Positions 25,532-32,127 of a stretch of DNA of 32,127 nt are shown here, piece after piece. This stretch comes from Pseudomonadota bacterium. GTDB taxonomy: Bacteria; Desulfobacterota; Syntrophorhabdia; Syntrophorhabdales; Syntrophorhabdaceae. Numbering within the stretch: position 1 is the stretch's first letter; every line of letters starts with the position of its first letter. The DNA lies in contig JAPLKF010000069.1 in assembly GCA_026388215.1 (NCBI GenBank), forward strand, positions 1 through 32,127, written 5' to 3'. Both the position numbers and the translations under genes were made by a program. The notes beneath the pieces were generated by a model. It was not told where the DNA came from. It saw only the letters and a list, made by a program, of their open reading frames with translations, and made no database searches.

Positions 25532-25993
25532 TCATAGAATACATCGAAATCCTTGCAGGTTTCTTGACCAATAACCTGAATTAATATCGTCTATTGTTAC
25601 GCCTTTCGACTTTGAGGCATGAACAAACTCCCCCTTGCTTATCATTATACCGACATGGAGATCCCTTTTTATTTTAAAAAACACGAGATCACCCGGAAGG
25701 ACGCTTCCCCTCGGTATCTCATGGCCCGCCCCATTTAACCCCTCAGCCGTAATGGGGAGCACGATATCAGATTTTTTGTAAACATAATGAACAAGACCAC
25801 TGCAGTCAAACGCATCAGGGCCCTTAGCGCCGCCCTTGTAAGGCTTCCCGTGTAACTCCATAGCAGACTGGACAATGTTGTTTCTTATTTCGGTGAGCGA
25901 CTCATAAAGACTTATTTTTTTTGGTGCACACCCAGAGGCGACAAGAAAGAGAAGCACAATGGCAACGACCCCAATTTTCTTCTTTATTTTCAC
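25532..25993 (-). CDS. NlpC/P60 peptidoglycan endopeptidase lipoprotein
   Basis: The 153-residue protein starts with GTG. It has a lipoprotein signal with lipobox ASGC (C22), a short linker and a complete NlpC/P60 cysteine peptidase domain: nucleophile C64 in FDCSGLV, H113 in LHVGIMIS and the polar FVHASKSKGV segment near 124-133. The PGDLVFFK strand lies between them. Such enzymes cut the D-glutamyl to diamino acid bond of stem peptides in the periplasm. The gene begins four bases after the stop of the HAD gene, so it is expressed from the promoter upstream of that gene. Confidence 0.92.
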   Translation of the reverse strand: MKIKKKIGVVAIVLLFLVASGCAPKKISLYESLTEIRNNIVQSAMELHGKPYKGGAKGPDAFDCSGLVHYVYKKSDIVLPITAEGLNGAGHEIPRGSVLPGDLVFFKIKRDLHVGIMISKGEFVHASKSKGVTIDDINSGYWSRNLQGFRCIL

Positions 25994-25997
25994 AGCT

Positions 25998-26639
25998 CTA
26001 CCCGTAGTTCCTGATTATTTCTGTTATATTGAACAGAGATGCTGTGTATAAAACATGCCCGAGAAGGGGCAATATGTTTGGGTGTGGATTAAACCCTATG
26101 GACAGCCCAACAGCCTCGAACATCCCGGTGTCACCCTCCCCATCGCCAACAGCACATGCCTCTTCCCTTTTTATCTTCATATTATCCAGTATTTTTTCTA
26201 CCAACCGTCCCTTTTTATTATACTCAACGTTGATCCTGATGTCACCCGTGAGATGGCCGTTTTTAGTTAGCAAATCATTAGCTATGGCAATATGGGCACC
26301 AAGGTCCCTTTTTACTTTGTCTACAAGAAGGGATAGCCCCGTAGAAACAATTATTGTGGTTATGCCCATGCCCCTTAGGGACCCAATTGTTTCCCCAGCG
26401 CCTTCCTGATAGGGGATTTCTGCCATCACATTCATTACCTTAGAGACAGGGAGCCCCTTCCAGAGAAGGGCATCCCTTTTGCAGAACTAGTAATAATCTA
26501 TCTCGCCCTCTCTGAATAGCTTTTGATAACTGTCTGCATTGTTTTTCCAGAGGCCGAGCCTTCTGTGAAGGTATTCCCAGCTGCTTTTTACCTTTGTAAG
26601 GGTCCCGTCACAGTCAAGAAAGGCGATTATAATAGGCAC
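25998..26639 (-). pseudogene. HAD phosphatase (SerB-like) broken by one in-frame TAG
   Basis: Reading from the GTG at 26639 (preceded by GGGGG) gives one continuous frame of 213 codons to the TAG at 25998, except for a TAG at 26487-26489, codon 51. Upstream of it lies the nucleophile motif FLDCDGTLTK (D9, D11) and the cap start; downstream come FCKRDALLWKGLP, motif II in IIVSTGLS, a lysine-bearing EYNKKGRLVEKI helix and motif III GDGEGDTGMF. This is a subfamily IB, phosphoserine-phosphatase-like hydrolase. Nothing else is damaged and the frame is kept on both sides. The 3' part alone (ATG at 26435) lacks the nucleophile. It may be a recent pseudogene, a sequencing error or a readthrough case; TAG is an ordinary stop in neighbouring genes. 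Confidence 0.8.
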
Positions 26640-26645
26640 AGCCCC

Positions 26646-26703
26646 CTTATAGCATTAAAAGACAAAAAAATCTATTTTTTAAAACATTTTAATGCACTAT
26701 AAT
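26646..26703. promoter_or_regulatory. Divergent promoter region with 9-bp inverted repeat
   Basis: A minus-strand -10-like TATAAG (26646-26651) precedes the HAD gene and a perfect plus-strand TATAAT (26698-26703) precedes the amidohydrolase. Exactly between them lie perfect inverted arms GCATTAAAA (26652-26660) and TTTTAATGC (26687-26695), with further A and T tracts (A7 and T6) inside. The left arm touches one -10 box and the right arm ends two bases from the other. No good -35 box is visible for either direction, so an activator or a shared operator is likely. Confidence 0.55.
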
Positions 26704-26710
26704 ATTGATT

Positions 26711-27541
26711 GTGGAAGCAATAGATGCGCACACCCATATATTCCCACCAGAGCTCATAAAGGAGAGAAGCAAGGTCGCTGCCAGAGATAGTGCGTTTGCT
26801 AATATTTATGGGGACAAAAGATCCAGGATGATCGATGCAGCCGGGCTTTTAGAGTATATGGAGATAGAAAATATCGATGCCTCTGTGGTGTGTGGTTTTC
26901 CCTTCCAGGACAGGGAATTAGTGGAGATGGAGAACGACTATATCTTGGAGGAGGGGAGAAAAAATAAAAACATTATACCCCTTACGGTGGTGAACATAGA
27001 AGATGAGGAATGTGCTATAAACGAGACAGAGAGGTGTTTTAATCGGGGCGCAAGAGGGGTGGGAGAGGTAGCACTTTACGGTAAGGGTCTTGGCAAAGAA
27101 GAAATGAGAAAGCTGGGAAGTATTGCAAGCATTGTGGAAAAAAATCACTCATTTCTCATGATACACATAAATGAACAAGTAGGCCATGTGTATAATGGGA
27201 AGGTGCCCATAGACCTTATTGAGGTCGTGAGGTTTATTGAAGCGCACAGGGGTATAGACATCATACTTTCTCATCTTGGAGGGGGGCTGTGTTTTTACGA
27301 ATTCATGCCCGAGATTAAAAAGGCATTTGCGCGCGTATACTATGACATGGCAGCCATACCACTAATCTATTCAGATGAAATATACCATTTTATTGAGGGA
27401 TTCCTATCAGAGAAAACGCTTTTTGGTTCTGACTACCCACTGCTCTCAATAGAAAGGTATAGGGAGGGGATAAGGAATATGAGTGAAGACAGAAGAAGGA
27501 GGATATTGCATGCAAATGCACGGAGGTTTTTTTGGAAGTAG
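26711..27541 (+). CDS. Amidohydrolase_2-family metal-dependent hydrolase
   Basis: The protein is a TIM-barrel hydrolase of the amidohydrolase_2 (ACMSD/TatD-like) group. The metal-binding HTH of AIDAHTHIFP lies near the N-terminus, then an MIHINEQ strand with histidine, ILSHLGGG with the next histidine, and the catalytic aspartate in LFGSDYPLLS. Such enzymes hydrolyse or decarboxylate small ring or amide substrates in the cytosol; the substrate is not evident. The GTG at 26711 is preferred because a TATAAT box ends seven bases upstream; a TTG two codons earlier (26705) is the other option. There is no Shine-Dalgarno. It overlaps the next gene by ten bases and ends in TAG. Confidence 0.85.
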   Translation: MEAIDAHTHIFPPELIKERSKVAARDSAFANIYGDKRSRMIDAAGLLEYMEIENIDASVVCGFPFQDRELVEMENDYILEEGRKNKNIIPLTVVNIEDEECAINETERCFNRGARGVGEVALYGKGLGKEEMRKLGSIASIVEKNHSFLMIHINEQVGHVYNGKVPIDLIEVVRFIEAHRGIDIILSHLGGGLCFYEFMPEIKKAFARVYYDMAAIPLIYSDEIYHFIEGFLSEKTLFGSDYPLLSIERYREGIRNMSEDRRRRILHANARRFFWK

Positions 27542-28095
27542 TTGACTGGGACAAGAGATACAGGGAAGGCTTCTATGAAGGGGCAACAGAGCCCCATGGT
27601 CTTTTGAAGAAGTTCTGGTCGGCCATTCCAGGGGGGCCAGTGATTGATATTGCAATGGGCAATGGCAGGGATGCAATTTTTCTTGCAGGGAAGGGGGTTA
27701 GGGTATGGGGTTTAGAAAAATCAGGAGAGGCAATCAGGATTGCCAGAGAGGGGTCAGTCAATACAGGGCACAGCATATTTATAATATCGGGAGACGCCCA
27801 TAGCCTGCCTTTTAGAAAGGGCTCTGTAACCTGCGTGATGGTTTTCTATTTTCTGCTTAAAGGCGTGATGGAGGAAGTGGTTGATTTGTTGAAAAAAGGG
27901 GGCATACTTATATATGAAACCTTTTTGAAAAGACAGAACAAGATAGACAGGTGGAGAAACCCGGAGTATCTTTTGGATGATGGAGAGCTTATTTCATATT
28001 TTAGGACCCTCGACCTTTTGTTCTATGAAGAGGCTGTATCCTCTTCAGATGGGAAGGCGCGGGCCGTGGCAAAATATGTTGGAAGGAAAAGATGA
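27532..28095 (+). CDS. Class I SAM-dependent methyltransferase (TehB-like)
   Basis: The 187-residue protein starts at a TTG with GGAGG seven bases upstream, inside the end of the amidohydrolase gene. It is a small Rossmann methyltransferase: motif I VIDIAMGNGRDAIFLA (about 37-52), the motif II acidic residue in GLEKS, motif III GDAHSLPF and the GGILIYETFL strand. It resembles the TehB/tellurite-resistance type that methylates small molecules. The normal glycine-rich loop DxGxGxG is D-I-A-M-G-N-G here, as in several of that group. It overlaps the next start by ATGA, so the three genes are coupled. Confidence 0.85.
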   Translation: MEVVDWDKRYREGFYEGATEPHGLLKKFWSAIPGGPVIDIAMGNGRDAIFLAGKGVRVWGLEKSGEAIRIAREGSVNTGHSIFIISGDAHSLPFRKGSVTCVMVFYFLLKGVMEEVVDLLKKGGILIYETFLKRQNKIDRWRNPEYLLDDGELISYFRTLDLLFYEEAVSSSDGKARAVAKYVGRKR

Positions 28096-28706
28096 TCGTT
28101 GAGTGGGACCCAGCGAGGCCAAAGAAGAGAGCAACCGACCTTATTAGAAAAACACTCCTTGACGGGGGCATTATTGCCTACCCAACCGATACATTTTATG
28201 GCATGGGTTGCAACCTTTTTAATATAAAGGCGATCAGGAAGCTTTATATAATGAAGAGGCTTGACAGCAAAAGGGCACTAAGCATAATCTGTAGAGATTT
28301 TAAAGATATAAGCACCTATGCAGTCATGAGCGATTTTTCCTTTGGGGTGTTAAAGAGGTGTCTTCCCGGGCCGTACACCTTTGTCCTCAAGGCAAGGAAG
28401 ATAATGCCGAAATTACTTATGACGATAAAAAAGGAGGTTGGCATAAGAATACCGGACCACGCCGTTCCTATAACAGTGGCGAGACTGATAGAAGGACCTA
28501 TAATCAACACAAGCGCTAAGGTGTCCGGTGGGGAGGTGCTAACAGACCCAAGGCACATCGAGAGGGATTTCAAGGGGGGCGTTGACCTAATCATCGATGG
28601 AGGCATTATAATCAGCGAACCGTCAACTGTAATAAGGTTAGTGGATAATAAAGTAGAAATATTAAGAGAGGGCAAGGGCCCTATCAAACACCTTCTTCAG
28701 CAGTAG
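28092..28706 (+). CDS. YciO-type Sua5/YrdC-family protein
   Basis: The 204-residue protein has the YrdC fold: IIAYPTDTFYGMGC near residue 28-41, the KRLDSKRALSIIC basic segment that binds ATP and bicarbonate-derived groups, the CLPGPYTFVLKA segment and a C-terminal VIRLVDNKVEILREGKG. Its length and the segment DISTYAVMSDFSF match the YciO subgroup better than the canonical TsaC. TsaC makes threonylcarbamoyl-AMP for tRNA t6A; YciO proteins are related but with less certain function. It ends in TAG, and its last 23 bases overlap the tail of the convergent fmdB-type gene. Confidence 0.9.
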   Translation: MIVEWDPARPKKRATDLIRKTLLDGGIIAYPTDTFYGMGCNLFNIKAIRKLYIMKRLDSKRALSIICRDFKDISTYAVMSDFSFGVLKRCLPGPYTFVLKARKIMPKLLMTIKKEVGIRIPDHAVPITVARLIEGPIINTSAKVSGGEVLTDPRHIERDFKGGVDLIIDGGIIISEPSTVIRLVDNKVEILREGKGPIKHLLQQ

Positions 28707-29025
28707 ATTGCTGTTCATCCAGGGCTTCTTCAATTGACTCTTCAAGCCCTTCGCCCAGTTCGTCACCAAGCTCACCGCTTACCCTTCTCACGATCTGCTC
28801 AATGCTCCGCGGGTCATTTTCATCAAGGTCCGAAAATTTGGAAGGATCGAGTAGTCCCCCCATCCTCTTTTCCTCACTCCTTGGGACGGAAACACGGGAA
28901 ACAATTCTTTTCACACACTTACTGCCACAACACTTGCAGTATGGCTCAATCTCCTCGGTCGTTCTTAAAAGCAAAAAGGAGGAAAGCCTCTTACAGTCCT
29001 CACAGTAGTATTCGTAAATAGGCAT
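28684..29025 (-). CDS. FmdB-family zinc-ribbon protein
   Basis: The start is the ATG at 29025, giving 113 residues beginning MPIYEYYC, the standard opening; the GTG one codon upstream is not needed. The zinc ribbon has C8 and C11 on one knuckle and C30 and C33 on the other, with additional C32 and C37. The acidic C-terminal half (rich in E and D, about 65-113) looks disordered. FmdB proteins are putative regulators first described near formamidase genes; the function is unsettled. There is no Shine-Dalgarno, and a strong promoter ends six bases before the ATG. Confidence 0.9.
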   Translation of the reverse strand: MPIYEYYCEDCKRLSSFLLLRTTEEIEPYCKCCGSKCVKRIVSRVSVPRSEEKRMGGLLDPSKFSDLDENDPRSIEQIVRRVSGELGDELGEGLEESIEEALDEQQSTAEEGV

Positions 29026-29031
29026 CACTAA

Positions 29032-29060
29032 ATTATACCGCTCAACAATTATTGTTTCAA
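29032..29060 (-). promoter_or_regulatory. Promoter of the fmdB-type gene
   Basis: On the minus strand TTGAAA (29055-29060) and a perfect TATAAT (29032-29037) are 17 bases apart. Six bases separate the -10 box from the ATG at 29025, so the expected transcription start is the A of the start codon itself. Confidence 0.75.
29044..29056. repeat. 13-bp palindrome in the fmdB promoter
   Basis: AACAAT and ATTGTT are perfect inverted arms around one T. They lie within the spacer and touch the -35 box, a repressor-like position. The word resembles the palindrome at 25033-25045 (CAACAT-T-ATGTTG). Confidence 0.45.
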
Positions 29061-29127
29061 GAACGTCATGAGCACCGGTGGCTTAAAAATGCTCAGACTT
29101 CAGCATATTATGCCCGGCGCTTTTTAA

Positions 29128-29156
29128 TTTACAAAGCAAGATGGTTGGGATATAAA
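29128..29156 (+). promoter_or_regulatory. Promoter of the methyltransferase-Nudix unit
   Basis: TTTACA (29128-29133) and TATAAA (29151-29156), each one base off consensus, are 17 bases apart. Seven bases then lead to the ATG at 29164, so the mRNA should begin one base before the start codon. Confidence 0.7.
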
Positions 29157-29163
29157 TAAATTC

Positions 29164-29919
29164 ATGATGGAAAACATAATAAAGAGCTATTCAGACCTCA
29201 GTTTCCATAGGAAAATCGGGGAGCTCATAAAAAAACATTCTGAGAATGCAAGCGATATTCGCGAGGCAGTAAAAAGTGTAATAGATTGGGGTAACGTGCA
29301 CAGCATCCTTGACCTTGGATGTGGTTACGGCTGGTTTGAAGAAACATTAGATGGGGAATTTGATCTTATGATTGGGATTGATTATCTCGATGCAAACGAA
29401 GCCGAGTTTTTAAAGATAGCAGGCAGTATTGCCAAAAAGGCAATTTTTAAAAAGATGCGCCTTCCATCGCCCATAGGGGCACAACCAGATTCTTTTGACC
29501 TTGTTGTGTCAGCATACTCATTGTATTTTTTTCCAGAGACCATACCGGAGGTGAAAAGGGTGCTTCACCCTAAGGGAACTTTTTTGATTATTACCCATAG
29601 CGAATCGATGCTCGAAGAGGGGGAGAGGTTTTTTCACTTTAAGAATCTGAGAAAGGTGATTGAAAATTTCTCTGCAGAGAATGGGGAGGAAATTCTTAAG
29701 GCATACTTTAAAAATATTACAGCTATTGATTATTTAAATACCCTTGTATTCACAAAAGATGACAGCGAAGCTCTCGTTAAGTATATAGAATTTAAAAGGG
29801 AGTTTATTTCTAAAGACGCGGATCCCAGGCTTGTGAGCGAGAAAATGCTCCTTGAGTTACGAGCAAAAGGGGTCTTGAGGTTTAATAAAAACGACAGAAT
29901 ATTTGTGGTGAGAAAGTGA
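29164..29919 (+). CDS. Class I SAM-dependent methyltransferase (Methyltransf_11 type)
   Basis: The 251-residue protein has motif I ILDLGCGYGWFEE (about 48-60), the acidic end of the second strand in IGIDYLD, the FDLVVSAYSLYFF segment and the VLHPKGTFLIITHS strand of this family, then a C-terminal helical extension (about 160-251). The substrate is unknown. Two ATG codons stand in tandem at 29164 and 29167. There is no Shine-Dalgarno, but a promoter is placed for a leaderless message. It overlaps the Nudix gene by four bases (GTGA), so the two are translationally coupled. Confidence 0.85.
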   Translation: MMENIIKSYSDLSFHRKIGELIKKHSENASDIREAVKSVIDWGNVHSILDLGCGYGWFEETLDGEFDLMIGIDYLDANEAEFLKIAGSIAKKAIFKKMRLPSPIGAQPDSFDLVVSAYSLYFFPETIPEVKRVLHPKGTFLIITHSESMLEEGERFFHFKNLRKVIENFSAENGEEILKAYFKNITAIDYLNTLVFTKDDSEALVKYIEFKREFISKDADPRLVSEKMLLELRAKGVLRFNKNDRIFVVRK

Positions 29920-30923
29920 AGACCAGGCTATTCTGTAATTTCTGTGGGAATGCCCTTGAAACGGATGTGCTTGAGGGCAAGGAAAGACAGGTATGCAAGG
30001 GTTGTCTGGAAGTATATTACAAAAACCCCCTACCCGTTGCCTCTGTGATTCTCCCAAATCGGCATAGAGAGGTTCTGCTTGTGAAAAGGGCACGGGAACC
30101 CTTTAAAAACATGTGGTGTTTCCCTACCGGATTTGCCGAGACAGGTGAAAGCATTGAAGATGCCGCCCTTAGAGAACTAAAAGAGGAAACGGGTGTTAAT
30201 GGAAAAATTATACAGCTTGTGGATGTGGGTTCTCATAAAAACTTCTTTTATGGTGAACTTCTTATAGTGACCTTTGAGGCAGAAAAAATAGGTGGAGAGG
30301 AAGCCCCGGGCGATGATGCACTGGAGTGTGGCTATTTTCCGGTTATGAGCCTCCCAAGGCTTGCCTTTGATTCTCAGGAAAGGGCTATCCAGAAATTTAT
30401 TGAGCTTAAAAGGGACCTGTGGAAAATGCACGATTCCTTTGAAACCCTCATCGAGAGCACTGTTATGAATAGAATTATCTATCCCGGCAATCTCCTGTCG
30501 GACGAGCTAATAAATGCCGTGCAGAGCAATTCAAAAAAGATTATTGAACTCTGGCTTAATGACATTTCAACAAACCCATCCACTAAGGCGTACCATCAGT
30601 TTGACAGGGATGAACTCTTCTCAAGGGCAATATTTATTATTGGTCAATTTGAAGCATGGCTCAAGGGGGAGAAGGGAGAGAGCGAATTTAAAGAGTTTTA
30701 TAGTGCCCTTGGTTTCCAGAGAAAAAAGGACGGCATTCCCCTTGAAGAACTTATAAGTTCCTTGAGTCTTCTCAAAAAACACATCTGGATGTTCACCTAT
30801 TCCTTTGGGGTGTGGGAGAAGGCGGTTGATATTTACCGTATGTTTGAGCTTGGCGAACGACTCGTGTATTTTTTCGACAAGGCCGCATATTATACCGTTA
30901 TGGGGTATAAGCAGAAACAATAA
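29916..30923 (+). CDS. Zinc-ribbon Nudix hydrolase with RsbRD-like C-terminal domain
   Basis: The GTG start is supported by GGTGAG just upstream. The 335-residue protein has three parts. Residues 1-33 form a zinc ribbon (C7, C10, C27, C30) like that of NADH-pyrophosphatase-type Nudix enzymes. Residues 40-165 are a Nudix domain with a full Nudix box (G72, E78, R86-E87, E90-E91, G93). Residues about 170-335 are all-helical, with FDRDELFSRAIFIIGQFEAWL and FFDKAAYYTVMGY, resembling the RsbT co-antagonist (RsbRD) N-terminal sensory domain. The Nudix part should cleave a nucleoside diphosphate derivative. The extra domain is unusual on a Nudix enzyme and may sense a ligand or partner; that part is inference. 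Confidence 0.82.
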   Translation: MKTRLFCNFCGNALETDVLEGKERQVCKGCLEVYYKNPLPVASVILPNRHREVLLVKRAREPFKNMWCFPTGFAETGESIEDAALRELKEETGVNGKIIQLVDVGSHKNFFYGELLIVTFEAEKIGGEEAPGDDALECGYFPVMSLPRLAFDSQERAIQKFIELKRDLWKMHDSFETLIESTVMNRIIYPGNLLSDELINAVQSNSKKIIELWLNDISTNPSTKAYHQFDRDELFSRAIFIIGQFEAWLKGEKGESEFKEFYSALGFQRKKDGIPLEELISSLSLLKKHIWMFTYSFGVWEKAVDIYRMFELGERLVYFFDKAAYYTVMGYKQKQ

Positions 30924-30943
30924 TTGGAGAACCAATTTAAGGC

Positions 30944-32127
30944 ATGCAAAGGAAGGATGGTGGTAAAAGCAAAAGAGCGGCATTAATTGTCACTACCTTG
31001 TCTTCTTTTCTTACACCCCTTGCGGCGTCAGCAGTTAATATTGCACTCCCCTCAATAGGGAAAGAGTTTGGCATGGACGCTATCTCTTTAAGCTGGGTAG
31101 CGACGGCATTTATTGTAACTGCAGCCATGTTTCTCGTCCCCTTCGGAAGGTTGGCGGATATATATGGGAGAAAAAGAATTTTTATTTATGGAACATGGAT
31201 GTTTACTATATCCTCATTTTTTTTGGGGATTTCCTCCTCTGCCCATATCCTTATCTTCTTCAGGGCCCTGCAGGGGGTTGGTGGCGCAATGGTATTTGGC
31301 ACAGGGATAGCGATTCTTAGCTCTGTATTCCCCTTGGGAGAAAGGGGCAAGGTCCTCGGCATCAATGTGGCCGCTGTCTATCTGGGGCTTTCCTTTGGAC
31401 CATTTTTGGGTGGGCTGCTCACACAACATCTTGGCTGGAGAAGCGTCTTCCTTTTAAATGTGCCTTTTGGCCTGATAATCATTATATTTGGTATCTGGAA
31501 ATTGACGGAAGAATGGTCTGGTGCAAGGGGTGAAACGTTTGATTTTATAGGCTCATTAGTTTATAGCTTAATGCTTCTCGCTATAATGTACGGGTTTTCC
31601 TTGCTCCCAAGGGTGTCAAGCGTGGTGGTTATTCTTGTGGGCATCGCAGGCGTATGGCTATTTGTCTACTTGGAAAGGAGGGTAAAGAGCCCGATTTTGG
31701 ATGTAAGCCTTTTCAGGATGAATAAGGTCTTTATATTCTCAAACATGGCGGCGCTGATCAACTATTGTGCAACCTTTGCTGTGGGTTTTCTTTTAAGCTT
31801 TTACCTTCAGTATATAGAGGGCTTAAGCCCACAAAATGCGGGCATGATTTTGGTGTCACAACCCATTGTGCAGGCCATTTTTTCCCCTGTAGCCGGCAGG
31901 ATGTCGGATAGGATTGAACCACGGATCGTTGCATCGACGGGGATGGCATTGACCGCAACAGGGCTCTTTCTGCTTGCCATGTTGAAAGAAGGCTCAGCCC
32001 TTTGGTTTATTATAGCGAGCCTATTCCTCCTCGGGTTTGGCTTCGCCCTTTTTTCATCGCCCAACACGAACGCAATTATGAGTTCTGTTGAAAGCAGGCT
32101 TTATGGAGTAGCCTCGGCAACGCTCGG
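30944..32127 (+). CDS. MFS drug:proton antiporter, DHA2 (14-TMS) type, 3' end missing
   Basis: The frame is open from the ATG at 30944 (AAGG four bases upstream) to the window end, 394 codons without a stop. It begins with a short basic tail and then TTLSSFLTPLAASAVNIALPS, the usual first helix of EmrB/QacA proteins, followed by motif A GRLADIYGRKR between helices 2 and 3 and motif C-like SFGPFLGGLLTQ. About ten to eleven membrane segments are visible before the end, in line with a 14-helix protein. These transporters export hydrophobic compounds in exchange for protons. It follows the Nudix gene by 20 bases on the same strand and is probably in its operon. Confidence 0.9.
   Translation, partial: MQRKDGGKSKRAALIVTTLSSFLTPLAASAVNIALPSIGKEFGMDAISLSWVATAFIVTAAMFLVPFGRLADIYGRKRIFIYGTWMFTISSFFLGISSSAHILIFFRALQGVGGAMVFGTGIAILSSVFPLGERGKVLGINVAAVYLGLSFGPFLGGLLTQHLGWRSVFLLNVPFGLIIIIFGIWKLTEEWSGARGETFDFIGSLVYSLMLLAIMYGFSLLPRVSSVVVILVGIAGVWLFVYLERRVKSPILDVSLFRMNKVFIFSNMAALINYCATFAVGFLLSFYLQYIEGLSPQNAGMILVSQPIVQAIFSPVAGRMSDRIEPRIVASTGMALTATGLFLLAMLKEGSALWFIIASLFLLGFGFALFSSPNTNAIMSSVESRLYGVASATL

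Noticed and set aside
26487-26489. TAG as a pyrrolysine or reassigned codon
   Set aside because: TAG is the normal terminator of at least six other genes in the window, RF1 is encoded here, and HAD phosphatases are not known pyrrolysine proteins. Kept only as a finding to check.
28640-28706. Intrinsic terminator between the YciO-type gene and fmdB
   Set aside because: A GGGCCC-centred short repeat is present but there is no adequate stem followed by a T-run, and the region is coding on both strands.
1-32127. Mobile elements, CRISPR arrays, phage or defence islands
   Set aside because: No transposase, integrase, direct-repeat array or toxin-antitoxin pair was seen on either strand; the only broken genes are the kinase remnant and the HAD gene.

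Overview
The window reads as chromosomal DNA from a Gram-negative bacterium, most like the deltaproteobacterial (Desulfobacterota-type) lineages. Signs are the coaE-rho-rpmE-prfA-prmC-murA-his gene order, the 786-residue Gram-negative form of GyrB, several lipoproteins, FmdB and MeaB. The lineage call is an inference from gene order and protein style. Coding density is high and intergenic gaps are short. There is no insertion sequence, prophage, CRISPR array or integrase. The dnaA-dnaN-gyrB genes and two parS-type sites place the window near the chromosome origin.

Layout. 1-1615 (+): end of an isochorismatase-fold hydrolase gene and a two-domain ChrA transporter, which carries one parS-like site. 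1625-8162 (-): a CsgG/FlgT-like lipoprotein, the remains of a sensor kinase gene, tRNA-Ala(CGC), then a four-gene unit galT-glgA-histidine kinase-response regulator. 8223-10374 (+): a rhomboid protease, a B12-binding-type radical SAM protein whose start codon lies at the edge of a perfect 16-bp parS, and tRNA-Leu(TAG). 10417-23934 (-): thirteen tightly packed or overlapping genes, in transcription order dnaA, dnaN, gyrB, coaE, rho, rpmE, prfA, prmC, murA, hisD, hisG, hisB, hisH. 24051-26639 (-/+/-): meaB, a divergent exported thioredoxin-like protein, an NlpC/P60 lipoprotein, and an HAD phosphatase gene broken by one in-frame TAG. 26711-32127 (mostly +): amidohydrolase, methyltransferase, YciO-type protein, FmdB zinc ribbon (-), a second methyltransferase, a Nudix protein with an extra helical C-terminal domain, and a DHA2-type MFS transporter that runs off the window.

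How the genes fit together. The large minus-strand block joins replication initiation (DnaA), the sliding clamp (DnaN) and gyrase to the last step of CoA synthesis, Rho, ribosomal protein L31, release factor 1 with its own methyltransferase (PrmC modifies the GGQ of RF1), the first committed step of peptidoglycan synthesis and four histidine-pathway genes. recF is absent between dnaN and gyrB, and hisA/hisF are not present after hisH. The galT-glgA unit ends with a soluble GAF-GAF kinase and a receiver-only regulator, overlapping head to tail.

The most unexpected signal is regulatory. Several transcription-unit heads (lipoprotein 2851, rhomboid 8223, meaB 25001, thioredoxin-like 25081, amidohydrolase 26711, fmdB 29025, methyltransferase 29164) lack a Shine-Dalgarno sequence. 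Instead they have a sigma70-type -10 box ending only 5 to 9 bases before the start codon, mostly with a matching -35 box 17-18 bases further up. This predicts leaderless mRNAs. Many genes inside operons do have clear GGAGG- or GGGGG-type ribosome binding sites. Three divergent intergenic regions also carry palindromes that sit on the promoter elements and could be operators.
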